DNA from: Leptolyngbya sp. PCC 7375
GTDB taxonomy: Bacteria; Cyanobacteriota; Cyanobacteriia; Phormidesmidales; Phormidesmidaceae
Length of the DNA: 64,000 bases
Reading direction: 5' to 3'
Assembly: GCF_000316115.1 (NCBI RefSeq)
Contig: NZ_JH993797.1
Coordinates: 1,412,486-1,476,485, forward strand
How positions within the stretch are numbered: the first letter of the stretch is position 1; every line of letters begins with the position of its first letter. A program made the translations under genes and the position numbers. Positions 8,927-19,051 of the stretch are shown here, piece by piece. Under the pieces are notes generated by a model that worked only from the letters and a program-made list of their open reading frames with translations, searched no databases and was not told where the DNA came from.

Positions 8927-9078
8927 TAGAGTATTAGTGTAACCTCAAAAATATTGGCCAAGTCGGGAGTCAGGAGCCAATGGACAATCCTGTAGGGGCA
9001 ATCCCTTGTGGATGCCCTTCGATACCGGATGCTATCAATCAGGATTTCCCATGATGGCTATCCTCGAAAAATGGGGCC

Positions 9079-10548
9079 TTAAAACTGCCGTGACCATTCT
9101 TTGGGCCAGCGTTCAACGACAACTTTTGTTTGGGTGAAGAATTCTACAGCGTGTTGACTCTGGCCATGGAGATCTCCGTAGAAGCTTTCTTTCCAGCCAC
9201 TGAATGGAAAAAATGCCATGGGTGCGGCAACACCAATGTTGATGCCAATATTGCCGGCCTCTGCCTCATAGCGAAACTTACGGGCAGCGGCACCGGAATT
9301 GGTAAATAGACAGGCCATATTACCCCAGCGACTTTGATTTACTAAGGCAATGGCGTCATCCAGAGTATCGGCATGGATCATGCCTAGCACTGGGCCAAAA
9401 ATCTCTGTAGTGGCAACTTCGCCTTGGAGAGGAATGTCTTGCAGCAGGGTGGGACGAACAAAGCTGCCCTGCCCATAGCCAGGAATTTGGGGATTACGCC
9501 CATCGACCAGGGGTTTACCGCCTTCATCAATGCCTGTTTGGATCAATGATTGGATGCGATCGCAACTGCCCTGATTAATCACCGCTCCCATCTGCACGCC
9601 ATCCTCTAAACCATTGCCCACCACCCGCTGCTGGGCTGCGTCAACAATGGCATCCGTAAAATTTGCCTTTACTGAACCGACCGTAATCGCCAAGGATGCC
9701 GCTAAACAACGCTGTCCGGCGCAGCCAAAGGCACTATCCGCCACTATCCGCGTCGTCATTTCTAAATCGGCATCGGGCAAAATCACCACCGGATTTTTTG
9801 CCCCACCCTGGCACTGCACCCGCTTGCCGTTCTCCGCTGCTCGGCGATAGATATACTTTGCTACGGGACTAGATCCTACAAAGCTAATGGCCTTGACTGT
9901 GGGGTGGTCTAACAGAGCATCTACCACAGTCTTACTACCATTGACCACATTCACCACCCCTGCCGGTAACCCTGTCTGGTCAATCAGTTCCATGATTTTT
10001 TCCATTGTCTGAGGCACCTTTTCAGAGGGCTTAATGATGCAGGTGTTACCGCAGGCAATGGCATAGGGAAAAAACCAAAATGGAATCATTGCTGGAAAGT
10101 TAAACGGGGCGATGACACCCACCACGCCCAGGGGCTGACGAATCATAATCTCGTCAATGCCACGGGAAATATCTTCTGAGTTGTAGCCTTGCATGAGGGT
10201 GGGGATGCCACAGGCCACTTCAACATTTTCAATGGCTCGCTGTAGTTCTCCCTGGGATTCTTTGAGGGTTTTTCCACATTCTACTGTGATGGTTTTGGCG
10301 AGATCTTCGCGGTGTTCTTCTAAAAGAGTTTTGAGTTTAAATAGATACTGAATTCTCTCGGTGGGGGGAATTCGTCGCCAAGAGGTAAAGGCATCACTAG
10401 CTGCTGTTGCGGCCTGGTCTAGTTCACTAGCTAATGATAGAGGGACCTCTGCGAGGAGGGCGTTGGTGGCAGGGTTGATCACCTCAAGGTAGTCAGTGGT
10501 TTTAGATTGTTGCCAGGCACCGGCAATGTAATTTTTCAGTTGTTTCAT
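9079..10548 (-). CDS. mmsA: Methylmalonate/malonate-semialdehyde dehydrogenase (CoA-acylating)
   Basis: The 489-residue product is a full-length aldehyde dehydrogenase of the MmsA group: [18 protein letters not shown] near residue 147, the NAD-binding [12 protein letters not shown], and catalytic Cys281 in CAGQRC. MmsA enzymes convert methylmalonate or malonate semialdehyde plus CoA and NAD to propionyl- or acetyl-CoA and CO2. Here it is the last gene of the URC1-URC4-upp operon, 48 bases after upp. In the URC uracil pathway the carbon skeleton leaves as a C3 acid/semialdehyde, so malonate semialdehyde oxidation is the likely job (inference). Confidence 0.88.
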   Translation of the reverse strand: MKQLKNYIAGAWQQSKTTDYLEVINPATNALLAEVPLSLASELDQAATAASDAFTSWRRIPPTERIQYLFKLKTLLEEHREDLAKTITVECGKTLKESQGELQRAIENVEVACGIPTLMQGYNSEDISRGIDEIMIRQPLGVVGVIAPFNFPAMIPFWFFPYAIACGNTCIIKPSEKVPQTMEKIMELIDQTGLPAGVVNVVNGSKTVVDALLDHPTVKAISFVGSSPVAKYIYRRAAENGKRVQCQGGAKNPVVILPDADLEMTTRIVADSAFGCAGQRCLAASLAITVGSVKANFTDAIVDAAQQRVVGNGLEDGVQMGAVINQGSCDRIQSLIQTGIDEGGKPLVDGRNPQIPGYGQGSFVRPTLLQDIPLQGEVATTEIFGPVLGMIHADTLDDAIALVNQSRWGNMACLFTNSGAAARKFRYEAEAGNIGINIGVAAPMAFFPFSGWKESFYGDLHGQSQHAVEFFTQTKVVVERWPKEWSRQF

Positions 10549-10596
10549 GGAAGCTAAACCCTAGAACTTTAAATGTGCATCGTTCTCTGACACCGT

Positions 10597-11229
10597 TTAC
10601 TGAGTCCCAAACATTCGATCTCCAGCATCTCCTAGACCTGGCAGGATGTAACCGTGCTCGTCAAGTTTGTCGTCAACGGCAGCGGTAAAAATGGGTACAT
10701 CGGGATGTTCCTCATGGAAGCTTTTGATGCCCTCTGGTGCGGCGAGAAGACAGACAAATTTGATGGACTGAGGTTGGGTTTCTTTGAGGCGGTGGACGGC
10801 TGCGATCGCAGTGTTACCCGTCGCAATCATGGGGTCAACAATCAGCATATCCCGCTCACTGACATCCCTGGGCACCTTAAAGTAATACTCCACTGGCATC
10901 AGCATTCTAGGGTCGCGATACAGACCAATGTGGCCCACCCGTGCCGAAGGTATGAGCTTGAGCATGCCGTCCAAAATGCCCTGACCAGCCCGCATGATGG
11001 AAATTAGCACCAGTTTCTTGCCCGTCAGCATGGGGGCTTTCATGGTGGCAAAGGGCGTTTCGATGGGCACCTGCTCCAGGGGCAGCCCACGGGTCACCTC
11101 GTAGGCCAACAACAGACTAATCTCTTCTAACAACTGTCGAAACTTAGCCGTACTCGTATCTTTCTGCCGCATCAGAGTCAGTTTATGCTGAATTAGGGGA
11201 TGCTCAATTTGCGTTACCAATTTTTCCAT
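10597..11229 (-). CDS. upp: Uracil phosphoribosyltransferase
   Basis: The 210-residue product makes UMP from uracil and PRPP. It has the PRPP-binding loop [11 protein letters not shown] (about 131-141), the IMRAGQG motif, and the C-terminal uracil-binding [10 protein letters not shown] typical of bacterial Upp at standard length. It is in the operon with URC1 and URC4, 68 bases downstream of URC4. In the URC route uracil is first turned to UMP by this enzyme (URC6 in yeast), so the gene may serve breakdown as well as salvage. Confidence 0.95.
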   Translation of the reverse strand: MEKLVTQIEHPLIQHKLTLMRQKDTSTAKFRQLLEEISLLLAYEVTRGLPLEQVPIETPFATMKAPMLTGKKLVLISIMRAGQGILDGMLKLIPSARVGHIGLYRDPRMLMPVEYYFKVPRDVSERDMLIVDPMIATGNTAIAAVHRLKETQPQSIKFVCLLAAPEGIKSFHEEHPDVPIFTAAVDDKLDEHGYILPGLGDAGDRMFGTQ

Positions 11230-11297
11230 CAGGTAATCTCATAGAAGCCACAACGGGGGGTGGACAGGGACCACCCTGAGAAAAATTAAGAATACCC

Positions 11298-12548
11298 CTA
11301 AAAGACGGTGCCATCGCTTTGAATTGCAATGGGCGGCACACCTGTCGGTCGCAGCTGTTTGGCAACACGGCGTCCAGCGGCCCAGGTGCCACCTTCTAGC
11401 ACTTTGATTAACGGCAATTCTTCAGAAGATTTGTTAAGCAACTGGCGAACACAGTCACCAATCTTGTCTAGCATCACCACCGTTAAAGCTCGCCATTCAA
11501 CGACAACGGGTGAACCCGGCAGGTGGGGTTGGCCCATAACCTCAGAATGTTTAGGCACCAGTAGCCCTAAATCTACACACAGACCACCATTGCGATATTC
11601 GGCTAACCCCGTCAGGGCATCTAAGTTGCTGATGGTTATTCCTGCAGCAGTTAACGGCTCTACTAGAGAATAGGTCAACCACTGGGAGAGCTTATGAAAC
11701 GGCACCAAGGTTGTTCCGGGGCCTTGGTCAGTAAATGCGGGGTGAGACCACACATCCCCCAAGTTGGTATCTGCCAAAGCGACTCGACCCGGCCAAATTG
11801 AGCCAAAGCTTTCGAGCACTTCAGTGAGCAAAATACCCGCGTCGAGAGTTTGACCATAGCGCTCAGTCAAATAGTTGAGTAAATTGCCAGGTCTAGCTGG
11901 GTTGGCCCCAAACCGTTCCGGCTGAGTTGCCAGAGCAGTGCCTAATTGTTGCAGCAACCTCAATCGACCGGGCAGCCCCACCAAAGGGTTCTCTTCGCTC
12001 ACCTGAAAAGCCTGGGCTAAATCTGCTTCCGTTAGATGCTGCAAACCCGCTGCGTCCACTTGATGAAGCACCGTTGGATCAGTGGAGAAGAATCCCTGCT
12101 CAAATGCACGCAGACTGGCGACCGCTAACCCTTCTGAACGCCCTAAGGTTTGATTTGTCGCAAAATCCTGATACTGCCACTGACTGCCCGCACCGGCATC
12201 TAGAAGCACGCTAATAATGGCCAGGTCTAGCTGTGACCTAGCGGCCTCTATCTTGGCTGTTGGTGTCGTTTGAGGCGGCAGTTCCCCTGGGGCGGGGCGG
12301 GGAACTAGCAACGGGCTCAGGCGTGGACCAAAGTGACGCCAGCGGCTGTGAAACGGTACGTCAAAATCAGGGTATAGCTGCTGGGTCGTCTCGACAACAT
12401 ACTGCGCTACGACTTCTAACTTGGAGAGATCGCAAGCGAAATGGTCAAGCTGATCGGCCTGGCAAAGATCGAATAGTTGGTGGGTGCGATCGCGAATTGC
12501 CTGGGGCTTTCTCAAATAGGCAATCGCCGCCTGTTCTTCGGGGGTCAT
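11298..12548 (-). CDS. URC4/Urg3-family uracil-catabolism protein (DUF1688)
   Basis: The 416-residue product matches the URC4/Urg3 (DUF1688) family over its full length, with the N-terminal VPFHSRWRHF, a central ERYGQTLDAGILL and the C-terminal VEWRALTVVMLDKIGD signatures. The enzyme step of URC4 is not biochemically settled; genetically it is needed for uracil breakdown with URC1. Its ATG overlaps the URC1 stop by one base (TAATG at 12546-12550 read on the minus strand), a sign of translational coupling. No signal peptide; cytosolic. Confidence 0.85.
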   Translation of the reverse strand: MTPEEQAAIAYLRKPQAIRDRTHQLFDLCQADQLDHFACDLSKLEVVAQYVVETTQQLYPDFDVPFHSRWRHFGPRLSPLLVPRPAPGELPPQTTPTAKIEAARSQLDLAIISVLLDAGAGSQWQYQDFATNQTLGRSEGLAVASLRAFEQGFFSTDPTVLHQVDAAGLQHLTEADLAQAFQVSEENPLVGLPGRLRLLQQLGTALATQPERFGANPARPGNLLNYLTERYGQTLDAGILLTEVLESFGSIWPGRVALADTNLGDVWSHPAFTDQGPGTTLVPFHKLSQWLTYSLVEPLTAAGITISNLDALTGLAEYRNGGLCVDLGLLVPKHSEVMGQPHLPGSPVVVEWRALTVVMLDKIGDCVRQLLNKSSEELPLIKVLEGGTWAAGRRVAKQLRPTGVPPIAIQSDGTVF

Positions 12549-13813
12549 TAGGCATCCTCATACTGGCGACCAATGGTTTGCGTGAGAACGGTCTCATCAG
12601 GCACGTCACCTTCGGTGTAGTATCCAGCCGCTTTTTTCGCTTTCATTTCCACCTGGGCATCGGCTGGAATCAGGCCTTCCGGAATGGAAATGCGTTCGAC
12701 AATTTCAATTCCGGATTGGGTAACAGCGTCGTATTTAAGGTTGCTCATGGAGACAAACTGATCAATCCGGGTAATCCCCAGCCAATGCATCACATCGGGC
12801 ATCAGTTCTTGAAAGCGCATATCCTGCACCCCGGCCACACACTCGGTACGGGTGAAGTAGGTATCCGCGCGATCGCCGCCTTCCTGACGCTTGCGGGCGT
12901 TGTAAACCAGAAACTTGGTCACTTCACCCAGGGCTCGACCTTCTTTACGGGCATAGATAATTACCCCAGCTCCCCCAGCTTGGGCTGTTTCGAGGGCTAC
13001 CTCAATGCCATGCACCAGGTAGGGACGGCAGGTGCAAATATCTGAGCCAAAAACGTCTGAACCATTGCACTCGTCATGGATGCGCACAGCTAAGGGACGG
13101 TCTGGATCAGTAATGGCTTCAAGATCGCCCAGAATGTAAACCGTGTGTCCGCCAATGGGGGGTAAGAACATCTGCAGGTCAGGGCGGGTCACCAGCTCTG
13201 GAAACATACCACCGGTCTGCTCAAACAGGGTGCGACGCAGGTCGCTTTCCTTCACGTTAAACCGCTTAGCAATGCCTGGCAGATGCCACACCGGTTCGAT
13301 GGCCGCCTTCGTAACCAGTAGCTCACAACCGTCTTTCAGAATTTTGCCATCAACGTGAATGCGGCCCTGGTTAACGGCCTCTTGCAGTTCTGGAATATTG
13401 ATGTGGGCCTTCGTAATGGCAATGGACGGGCGAATGTCGTAGCCTTCTGCTCTGAGGTCCGCAAACAGCTCCTGATCCAATGCACCAAACGGATCGAGGG
13501 AAATAATTTTGTCCGGCACGGTCCAACTGGCATGGGGACCAATGGACACTGTTGGGGCCGTATTGGTTAAATCAGCACGGTGATTCCGCTCTAAACTGCC
13601 ACTGGCAACAGCCAAGGCTCGATATACGGCATAGCCACCGGAATGGGTGCCAATCACATTTCGATGGGCGCGGTTGCCCAGGGTGGCAATGATGGGACCA
13701 CGCTCATTTGGGTCTGCCTCACCCCATTTAATCTCGATGGAATCTTGGCCAAAATTGCCGGGATGAGACGTTAGAACAATATGCTTGTGCCGAGGAGGCT
13801 GTACTGTTGCCAT
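12548..13813 (-). CDS. URC1, GTP cyclohydrolase II-like uracil-catabolism enzyme
   Basis: The 421-residue product carries a C-terminal GTP cyclohydrolase II domain with the zinc cysteine set in ECNGSDVFGSDICTCRPY (about residues 248-265), fused to the N-terminal extension typical of URC1/Urg1 (HKHIVLTSHPGNFG). True RibA proteins are about half this length or fused to RibB; the extension plus the URC4 neighbour point to URC1 instead. In the URC route it is thought to open the pyrimidine ring of an activated uracil derivative. It is the first gene of the operon, with 148 bases of intergenic DNA upstream, so the promoter should lie at 13814-13961. Confidence 0.88.
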   Translation of the reverse strand: MATVQPPRHKHIVLTSHPGNFGQDSIEIKWGEADPNERGPIIATLGNRAHRNVIGTHSGGYAVYRALAVASGSLERNHRADLTNTAPTVSIGPHASWTVPDKIISLDPFGALDQELFADLRAEGYDIRPSIAITKAHINIPELQEAVNQGRIHVDGKILKDGCELLVTKAAIEPVWHLPGIAKRFNVKESDLRRTLFEQTGGMFPELVTRPDLQMFLPPIGGHTVYILGDLEAITDPDRPLAVRIHDECNGSDVFGSDICTCRPYLVHGIEVALETAQAGGAGVIIYARKEGRALGEVTKFLVYNARKRQEGGDRADTYFTRTECVAGVQDMRFQELMPDVMHWLGITRIDQFVSMSNLKYDAVTQSGIEIVERISIPEGLIPADAQVEMKAKKAAGYYTEGDVPDETVLTQTIGRQYEDA

Positions 13814-13961
13814 GGTAGAACCCGTTTGTCAACGAATCCTAAAATTATCCTATTTTTCGGTAAATGGGACTGTAATTGAAGTATCAGTCTAACAATGGAG
13901 TAACGTTTGGTTTCAAGAATAGAGATTTATAAATAGTTGGCTCAGTTTATGCTTAAATCTC

Positions 13962-15635
13962 TTATTTAAATCGATATCGGTCTTCAAACCCACGAATCGC
14001 TGTTTTGAGTGTCGGGTAGATGCGTTCATTACCAATGAGATCTCGCAGTCCAGAACGTTTGAGCTGACTATACAAATCTTGTTTTACCCGTGCCAGGGCA
14101 AAGACAATCCCCTGGTTAGATAACTCTTGGTGAAGCTCTACCAGCATATCGGCTGCAGTGATATCGATTTCGGCAATGGCTTCTGTATTCAGCACAAACC
14201 ACTCCACCCGTTCTTGTTCAGCGTCAATCGCAGCCATCGCTCGTCGTTTAAAATTCTCAACATTGGCAAAACAAATGGGCGCATCATAACGATAGATTAC
14301 CAATCCTGGAATCGTTGTCGCATCGTCCCAATCGTCAATATCATGCCAGCCTGCCAGGCCCAGCACTTGACCCAAAACAGCATCATGGGGTCGGGCGACA
14401 CGGGCAAAAAGATCAATGACAGAAAGACTGATTGCGATCGCAATTCCCACCAACAGATCCGTGGCCAGCACCCCCAGGGTGGTAATTACAGCCAGGGCAA
14501 ATTCAGTGCTCCTAAAGCGCAGCAGTCTAACAAATTCTGAAATCTCGATGAGTCGAGTAGCCGCATAAATCACCAAGGCCCCGAGGGCGGCCTGGGGAAA
14601 TAACGACAACACTGGTCGCATAAATAACAACACCCCAACCACGGTCACCATCGCCACCAGGGAAAAGAGCTGGGTTTTGTTACCAAGAGCATTGCCCAGC
14701 ACGGTGCGACTGCCGCTGCTGCTAATGGGAAATCCCTGCATGAGACCGGCTCCAATGTTGACAGCTCCTAAGGCAAGTAGTTCTTGGTTAGCGTCAATTT
14801 TGTAGCCATTACGGGTGGCAAAGGCCCGGGCGGTGAGCACATTGTCGGAATAGCCGACCACAGCAATACCGATAGCTGCCGCCATGAGGGGTGTCACCTC
14901 ATTCATCGACAGGTTGGGAATGTTTAGCTGAGGCAACCCCGCTGGAATATTTCCCACTACAGCCACCCCAAGCTGATCAAGCCGCAATACATTCACAGCC
15001 ACTGTTGCTAGCAACACCGCCAATAATGGCCCTGGTGCATTGGGCCATCGCGCCTGCACAACAAATAAAAAGACTAAAACGGCAAGGGACAAAATCAATG
15101 TGGGACCATGGTACTGACTGAGGTGGGTGACAAACGCCTGAATCTCTCCAAAAACAGTGTTTGCATCAATGGGAACACCGCTCACTTTGCTCAGCTGCCC
15201 CGCCATCATAATCACGGCCACACCGGCCATATAGCCAATCAGAATAGGTTTAGACAGTAAATCAGCCAGAAACCCCAGTCGTGTCAGATAGCCCAGAATA
15301 TATATCCCCCCCACTAGCAGGGCTAATAAAGAGGCCAGGATGGCATAGTCGCTACCGCCGGGCGTTGCCAAAGGAGCAATGGCAACCGCTGTCATCACAG
15401 CAGTTGTGGATTCTGGCCCGACCGACAACTGTGGCGATGACCCCAACAAGGTGTAAATCACCATGGCAGGCAGAATCGCCCATAGCCCAGCCACAGGTTG
15501 AACTCCAGCCAATTCACCATAGGCCATACATTGGGGAATTAAATAGGCCGCCACCGTTAGCCCAGCTAATATATCTCCCCTTAACCAGGCTGACTGATAA
15601 GACAACAATTGCTTTAGGCCCAATGGCATCTCCAT
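13962..15635 (-). CDS. SulP-family anion permease with STAS domain
   Basis: The 557-residue product has the SulP layout: about 12-14 membrane segments from residue 20 to 415, including the signature LSVGPESTTAVMTAVA, and a cytosolic STAS domain from about 430 on. It is not close to the BicA bicarbonate transporter at its N-terminus, and looks more like the sulfate/broad anion SulP group. Substrate cannot be read from the sequence. It lies upstream of URC1 on the same strand with a 148-base gap, so it may be a separate unit. Confidence 0.85.
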   Translation of the reverse strand: MEMPLGLKQLLSYQSAWLRGDILAGLTVAAYLIPQCMAYGELAGVQPVAGLWAILPAMVIYTLLGSSPQLSVGPESTTAVMTAVAIAPLATPGGSDYAILASLLALLVGGIYILGYLTRLGFLADLLSKPILIGYMAGVAVIMMAGQLSKVSGVPIDANTVFGEIQAFVTHLSQYHGPTLILSLAVLVFLFVVQARWPNAPGPLLAVLLATVAVNVLRLDQLGVAVVGNIPAGLPQLNIPNLSMNEVTPLMAAAIGIAVVGYSDNVLTARAFATRNGYKIDANQELLALGAVNIGAGLMQGFPISSSGSRTVLGNALGNKTQLFSLVAMVTVVGVLLFMRPVLSLFPQAALGALVIYAATRLIEISEFVRLLRFRSTEFALAVITTLGVLATDLLVGIAIAISLSVIDLFARVARPHDAVLGQVLGLAGWHDIDDWDDATTIPGLVIYRYDAPICFANVENFKRRAMAAIDAEQERVEWFVLNTEAIAEIDITAADMLVELHQELSNQGIVFALARVKQDLYSQLKRSGLRDLIGNERIYPTLKTAIRGFEDRYRFK

Positions 15636-15738
15636 GGTTCATTTCACTTGTACTGGTAGATGTCTCTATCCTAGGAAATTTCCATAATTTCCATCATGGT
15701 GGCCATCGTAGTCATGGTGGCTGCTGGTAGTTGAAAAT

Positions 15739-17658
15739 TTAACTTTTCAACACTCGTCCAGCATTTAATATGGCGAGCAAGGCCACGCCAACATCGGCAA
15801 ATACCGCTTCCCACAGGGTGGCCACACCCATGGCTCCGAGGGCAATAAAGAAAAGTTTTATCACCATTGCTAACGTAATGTTTTGCCAGACAATCCGCAG
15901 GGTTTTTTGAGCAATTTGAATGGCCTCCGCCACCTTCGAAGGGGCGTCGGTCATGATGACTACATCGGCGGTTTCAATGGCAGCATCGGAACCTAGACCG
16001 CCCATGGCCATGCCCACATCAGCTCTAGCAATCACAGGGGCATCGTTAATGCCATCGCCCACAAAAGCCACTTTGCCTTTTGTCTGATTTGCACGATGTA
16101 AAAACTCTTCTAGGGCATCTACCTTATCTTCAGGCAACAGCTTTGCGTGATATTGATCCAGACCCAGCGTGTTAGCAATGCTATCGGCAACAGATTGACT
16201 GTCCCCTGTCAGCATGGCCGTTTCTAAACCTTGGCAATGGAGCAACCGAATTGCTTCAACGGCATCCTCCTTTAGCTCATCCGCAATCATGATGCGTCCA
16301 CTGTACTCACCATCGACGGCCACATGGGCCACAGTCCCATCAACAACACATACATCATGGGCAATCTGTTCTCGATGCAGCAGGCGATCGTTACCCGCTA
16401 ATACCGTACTGCCTTTCACCTTGGCACGAATACCATGGCCCGAGATTTCTTCATAGTCTTGAATATCGGCAACATCAATCGATTGACCATAGGCCTGTCG
16501 AATTGATTGTGCCACCGGATGATTGGATTGAGATTCTGCCTGGGCAGCCAGTTCTAGCAACTGGTGCTTGCTCCAACCATTATGGGTAACCACATCAGTC
16601 ACCCGAAAATTTCCCTGGGTCAGGGTACCCGTTTTATCAAAAACAACTGTCTTTACCTGGGCCAGAGCATCCAGAAACTTTGAGCCCTTTACCAAAATGC
16701 CGCGCTTAGCAGCTCCACCCACACCCCCAAAGTACCCTAAAGGAATGCTGATAACTAGACCACAGGGACAAGAGATCACCAGTAACACCAGGGCGCGATA
16801 GGTCCAAACCGCCTGGGTTGCCCCTGCCATAAACAAAGGTGGCAGGATCGCCACGGCCAACGACAGAAACACTACCGCAGGGGTGTAATAGCGGGCAAAT
16901 CGGGTAATAAACTTTTCAGTATCAGCCTTTTTACTGCTGGCATTTTCCACCAGGTCCAAAATTTTAGCGATCGATGACTCCCCAAAGCGTTTTGTCACCG
17001 TGACTGTCAAAACACCAGACTGGTTAATCATGCCAGCCAAAACTGGTTTACCAACCGTAACGGTTCGGGGCACGGACTCTCCAGTCAGGGCCGAGGTATC
17101 CACTAGAGACGTACCCTCTAAGACATCTCCATCCAACGGCACTTTCTCGCCAGGACGTACGGCAATAATGTCGCCCACATTAACAATCTCAGGAGAAACG
17201 GCACGAATAACGCCATCAACCTTGAGATTAGCGATATCTGGCCGCACTTCTAGCAGAGCCTTGATTGAGCGGCGAGAGCGCCCCACAGAATAATCCTGAA
17301 ACAGCTCCCCCACCTGGAAGAACAGCATCACAGCCACCGCTTCTGGCACCTCATGGATGGCGATCGCACCCAATGTCGCAATCGCCATCAAAAAGTTCTC
17401 ATCAAAAACCCGCCCTTTGAGAATATTGCGTCCTGCCGTAGTCAGCACCTGCCTACCACTGATGAAATAAGCTGGCAGCAGCACCGCATATTCTGCGATC
17501 GCAAATGGCGTATTGTGAAGTGGCTGATAAAAAACAAAACCAATCAAAAAAAGAATAGCCGCAGCCACAATAGGCATCAACGCCTGACGCACACTGAACT
17601 CCTTTAAATCATGATCGTGGCCATGATCACAGCACCCATGGGAATGAGACCTCGCCAT
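15739..17658 (-). CDS. ziaA: Zinc/cadmium-type P1B ATPase (ZiaA/ZntA-like)
   Basis: The product, 639 residues from the ATG at 17658, has an unusual His/Cys-rich N-terminus (HSHGCCDHGHDHD) instead of an HMA domain, then the P1B layout: TGES actuator loop, the metal-site helix with CPC in SCPCGLVISIPLGY, phosphorylation site DKTGT, and GDGINDAPV. The CPC-G-LVISIPLGYFGGVG context is typical of Zn/Cd/Co exporters rather than copper pumps. The frame is open to an ATG at 17685, but an SmtB-type operator at 17681-17706 overlaps that start. A ziaR-like repressor gene lies immediately upstream on the same strand. Confidence 0.88.
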   Translation of the reverse strand: MARSHSHGCCDHGHDHDLKEFSVRQALMPIVAAAILFLIGFVFYQPLHNTPFAIAEYAVLLPAYFISGRQVLTTAGRNILKGRVFDENFLMAIATLGAIAIHEVPEAVAVMLFFQVGELFQDYSVGRSRRSIKALLEVRPDIANLKVDGVIRAVSPEIVNVGDIIAVRPGEKVPLDGDVLEGTSLVDTSALTGESVPRTVTVGKPVLAGMINQSGVLTVTVTKRFGESSIAKILDLVENASSKKADTEKFITRFARYYTPAVVFLSLAVAILPPLFMAGATQAVWTYRALVLLVISCPCGLVISIPLGYFGGVGGAAKRGILVKGSKFLDALAQVKTVVFDKTGTLTQGNFRVTDVVTHNGWSKHQLLELAAQAESQSNHPVAQSIRQAYGQSIDVADIQDYEEISGHGIRAKVKGSTVLAGNDRLLHREQIAHDVCVVDGTVAHVAVDGEYSGRIMIADELKEDAVEAIRLLHCQGLETAMLTGDSQSVADSIANTLGLDQYHAKLLPEDKVDALEEFLHRANQTKGKVAFVGDGINDAPVIARADVGMAMGGLGSDAAIETADVVIMTDAPSKVAEAIQIAQKTLRIVWQNITLAMVIKLFFIALGAMGVATLWEAVFADVGVALLAILNAGRVLKS

Positions 17659-17680
17659 AGTAGTCACCCAAAAAACACTG

Positions 17681-17706
17681 AACATCTGAACGAATATTCA
17701 TATATT
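17681..17706. promoter_or_regulatory. SmtB/ZiaR-type operator before ziaA
   Basis: The core TGAA-6-TTCA palindrome lies at 17687-17700 inside an AT-rich, nearly 12-2-12 symmetric site, as known for SmtB/ArsR zinc repressors. It sits 23 bases before the preferred ziaA start, within the 72-base gap between ziaR and ziaA, so ziaA probably has its own zinc-controlled promoter. Confidence 0.65.
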
Positions 17707-17757
17707 ACACAATAAAAACAAATCTGACGTCTGGCCTCTAACGTCTATCTCCCCCCA

Positions 17758-18168
17758 TTACTCATCTAAATGGTCAGCAACCTCCTGATAAAGCGCCGCA
17801 ACATGTCCATCCGCCAAACTATAAAAAACATTACGTCCCTGGCGACGATACTTAACCAACCGATGAGACTTCAACACTCGCAGCTGATGAGAAACTGCCG
17901 ATTCCCCCATTTTCACCGTTGCCGCCAAATCACACACACATAACTCCTGTTGAGCCAGAGCCGACAGCAGTTTTAAGCGATGGGGATCGGACAGCACAGT
18001 AAAAAACTCTGCCATCCGTTGGGCCTTTTCCGTTGCCAGCACCTCCGGCTGCACCTGACGCACACTCTCCAAATGTATAAGAGACTCCTCACAGCCAGGA
18101 GCATCAGCTGTCGTTCCGTTATTTTTTCGACTTGAAGCAGGCATGTAAAGGGTAACCCTCAGCATCAT
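17758..18168 (-). CDS. ziaR: ArsR/SmtB-family zinc-sensing repressor (ZiaR-like)
   Basis: Taken from the ATG at 18168 the product has about 136 residues. It resembles Synechocystis ZiaR closely: an N-terminal CEESLIHLE arm, the CVCDLAA helix, the recognition helix [18 protein letters not shown], the wing [14 protein letters not shown], and the alpha-5 zinc site D-x-H-(10)-H-x-x-E in [17 protein letters not shown]. The wider frame starts at a TTG (18213) inside an operator. ZiaR-like proteins leave DNA when zinc binds, releasing the exporter gene. Unlike Synechocystis, where ziaR and ziaA diverge, here both run the same way. Confidence 0.9.
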   Translation of the reverse strand: MMLRVTLYMPASSRKNNGTTADAPGCEESLIHLESVRQVQPEVLATEKAQRMAEFFTVLSDPHRLKLLSALAQQELCVCDLAATVKMGESAVSHQLRVLKSHRLVKYRRQGRNVFYSLADGHVAALYQEVADHLDE

Positions 18169-18176
18169 ACTTCTAT

Positions 18177-18195
18177 GATACTGAGAATCATTACC
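18177..18195. promoter_or_regulatory. Fur/Zur-box-like palindrome before ziaR
   Basis: The 19 bases here match the classical GATAATGATAATCATTATC Fur box at 16 of 19 positions. The site lies between the SmtB operator and the ziaR start. It suggests that ziaR expression is also read by a Fur-family protein (Fur or Zur). Prediction from pattern only. Confidence 0.45.
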
Positions 18196-18198
18196 ACC

Positions 18199-18212
18199 TG
18201 AAAACCTGTTCA
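18199..18212. promoter_or_regulatory. SmtB/ZiaR-type operator before ziaR
   Basis: TGAAAACCTGTTCA (TGAA-6-TTCA) followed by AATATT is the same pattern as the ziaA site. It lies 31 bases before the ATG of ziaR, consistent with autoregulation. Confidence 0.6.
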
Positions 18213-18232
18213 AATATTCTTGGTTTACTTGG

Positions 18233-19051
18233 CTAAGGTTGGGCGTCCATCTGCCGCTGCACCTGGTCCATAAAACCCAGAGTCATCTGATAGCTTTCCT
18301 GGTCTCCCCGATTTTGAAATAGAGTCGCCGCCTGTTGTAGATCGGCCATGGCCTGTTGAGAATTACCAAGGCGGTGGTTTAACAAACCACGGGTACCATA
18401 GGCTTCTGCCAGCTCAGGATCTAAACGGATGGCCGTATCAAAATCAGCCAGAGCTGTCTGTCCATCCCTGAGGCCAATGTAAACCTGGGCGCGATTGTAA
18501 TAGGCATCAGCATTATCCGGCTCCAGGGCAACCGCTTGCTGGAAATCAGTCAGGGCGAGGGAAAACTGTCCAAGTTCAGCTAAAACCGTACCGCGATCCA
18601 TATAGGCTCGGGTAAACTCTGGGTCTAGGTCAATGGCCTGGGTCAAGTCCGCAATGGCTGCATTCACATTGGACGTATGGAGATAGGCTTCGCCTCGATG
18701 ATAGAAGGTTTCTGGGTGATCGCTACGTAGTCGCAGCGCTGCTGAAAAATCATCAATGGCCTGGTTAATGTCGCCGACATCATGGTAGGCAATGCCCCGT
18801 TGCAGATAGGCTTCAGCATTATCGGTGTCGGCTTCTATCAGTTGGGTATAGGTTGCGATCGCAGCTGCTAACTGTCCTTGCTTCGCCTGTTGCTGACCAC
18901 GTTCCAACAATTCGTCAGCATTAGTTGCCATCAGCGGCACTGCGTGAGCGGGCTGCACTGCGCGAACAGGCTGCATCGCCAGGCCTTGATAGACTGATGT
19001 CACCGCTAAGGTTGCCCCTAAAATAACTGCAAAACGTCTGTGATTTACCAT
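18233..19051 (-). CDS. Exported TPR protein
   Basis: The product, 272 residues from the ATG at 19051, has a signal peptide ([19 protein letters not shown]) and then about six TPR motifs from residue 45 to 255, each with the usual A-x-x-x-G/A-x-x-P pattern (for example [20 protein letters not shown]). TPR arrays are protein-binding scaffolds; the signal peptide puts this one outside the cytoplasm. The frame begins at a TTG five codons earlier, less likely. It ends 20 bases before the operator region of ziaR, in the same direction. Confidence 0.8.
   Translation of the reverse strand: MVNHRRFAVILGATLAVTSVYQGLAMQPVRAVQPAHAVPLMATNADELLERGQQQAKQGQLAAAIATYTQLIEADTDNAEAYLQRGIAYHDVGDINQAIDDFSAALRLRSDHPETFYHRGEAYLHTSNVNAAIADLTQAIDLDPEFTRAYMDRGTVLAELGQFSLALTDFQQAVALEPDNADAYYNRAQVYIGLRDGQTALADFDTAIRLDPELAEAYGTRGLLNHRLGNSQQAMADLQQAATLFQNRGDQESYQMTLGFMDQVQRQMDAQP

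Noticed and set aside
12548..13813. RibA riboflavin enzyme
   Set aside because: Has the GTP cyclohydrolase II cysteines but the URC1-type N-terminal extension and URC4 coupling point to uracil breakdown, not riboflavin.
13962..15635. BicA bicarbonate transporter
   Set aside because: Same SulP superfamily, but the N-terminus and core motifs differ from BicA; substrate left open.
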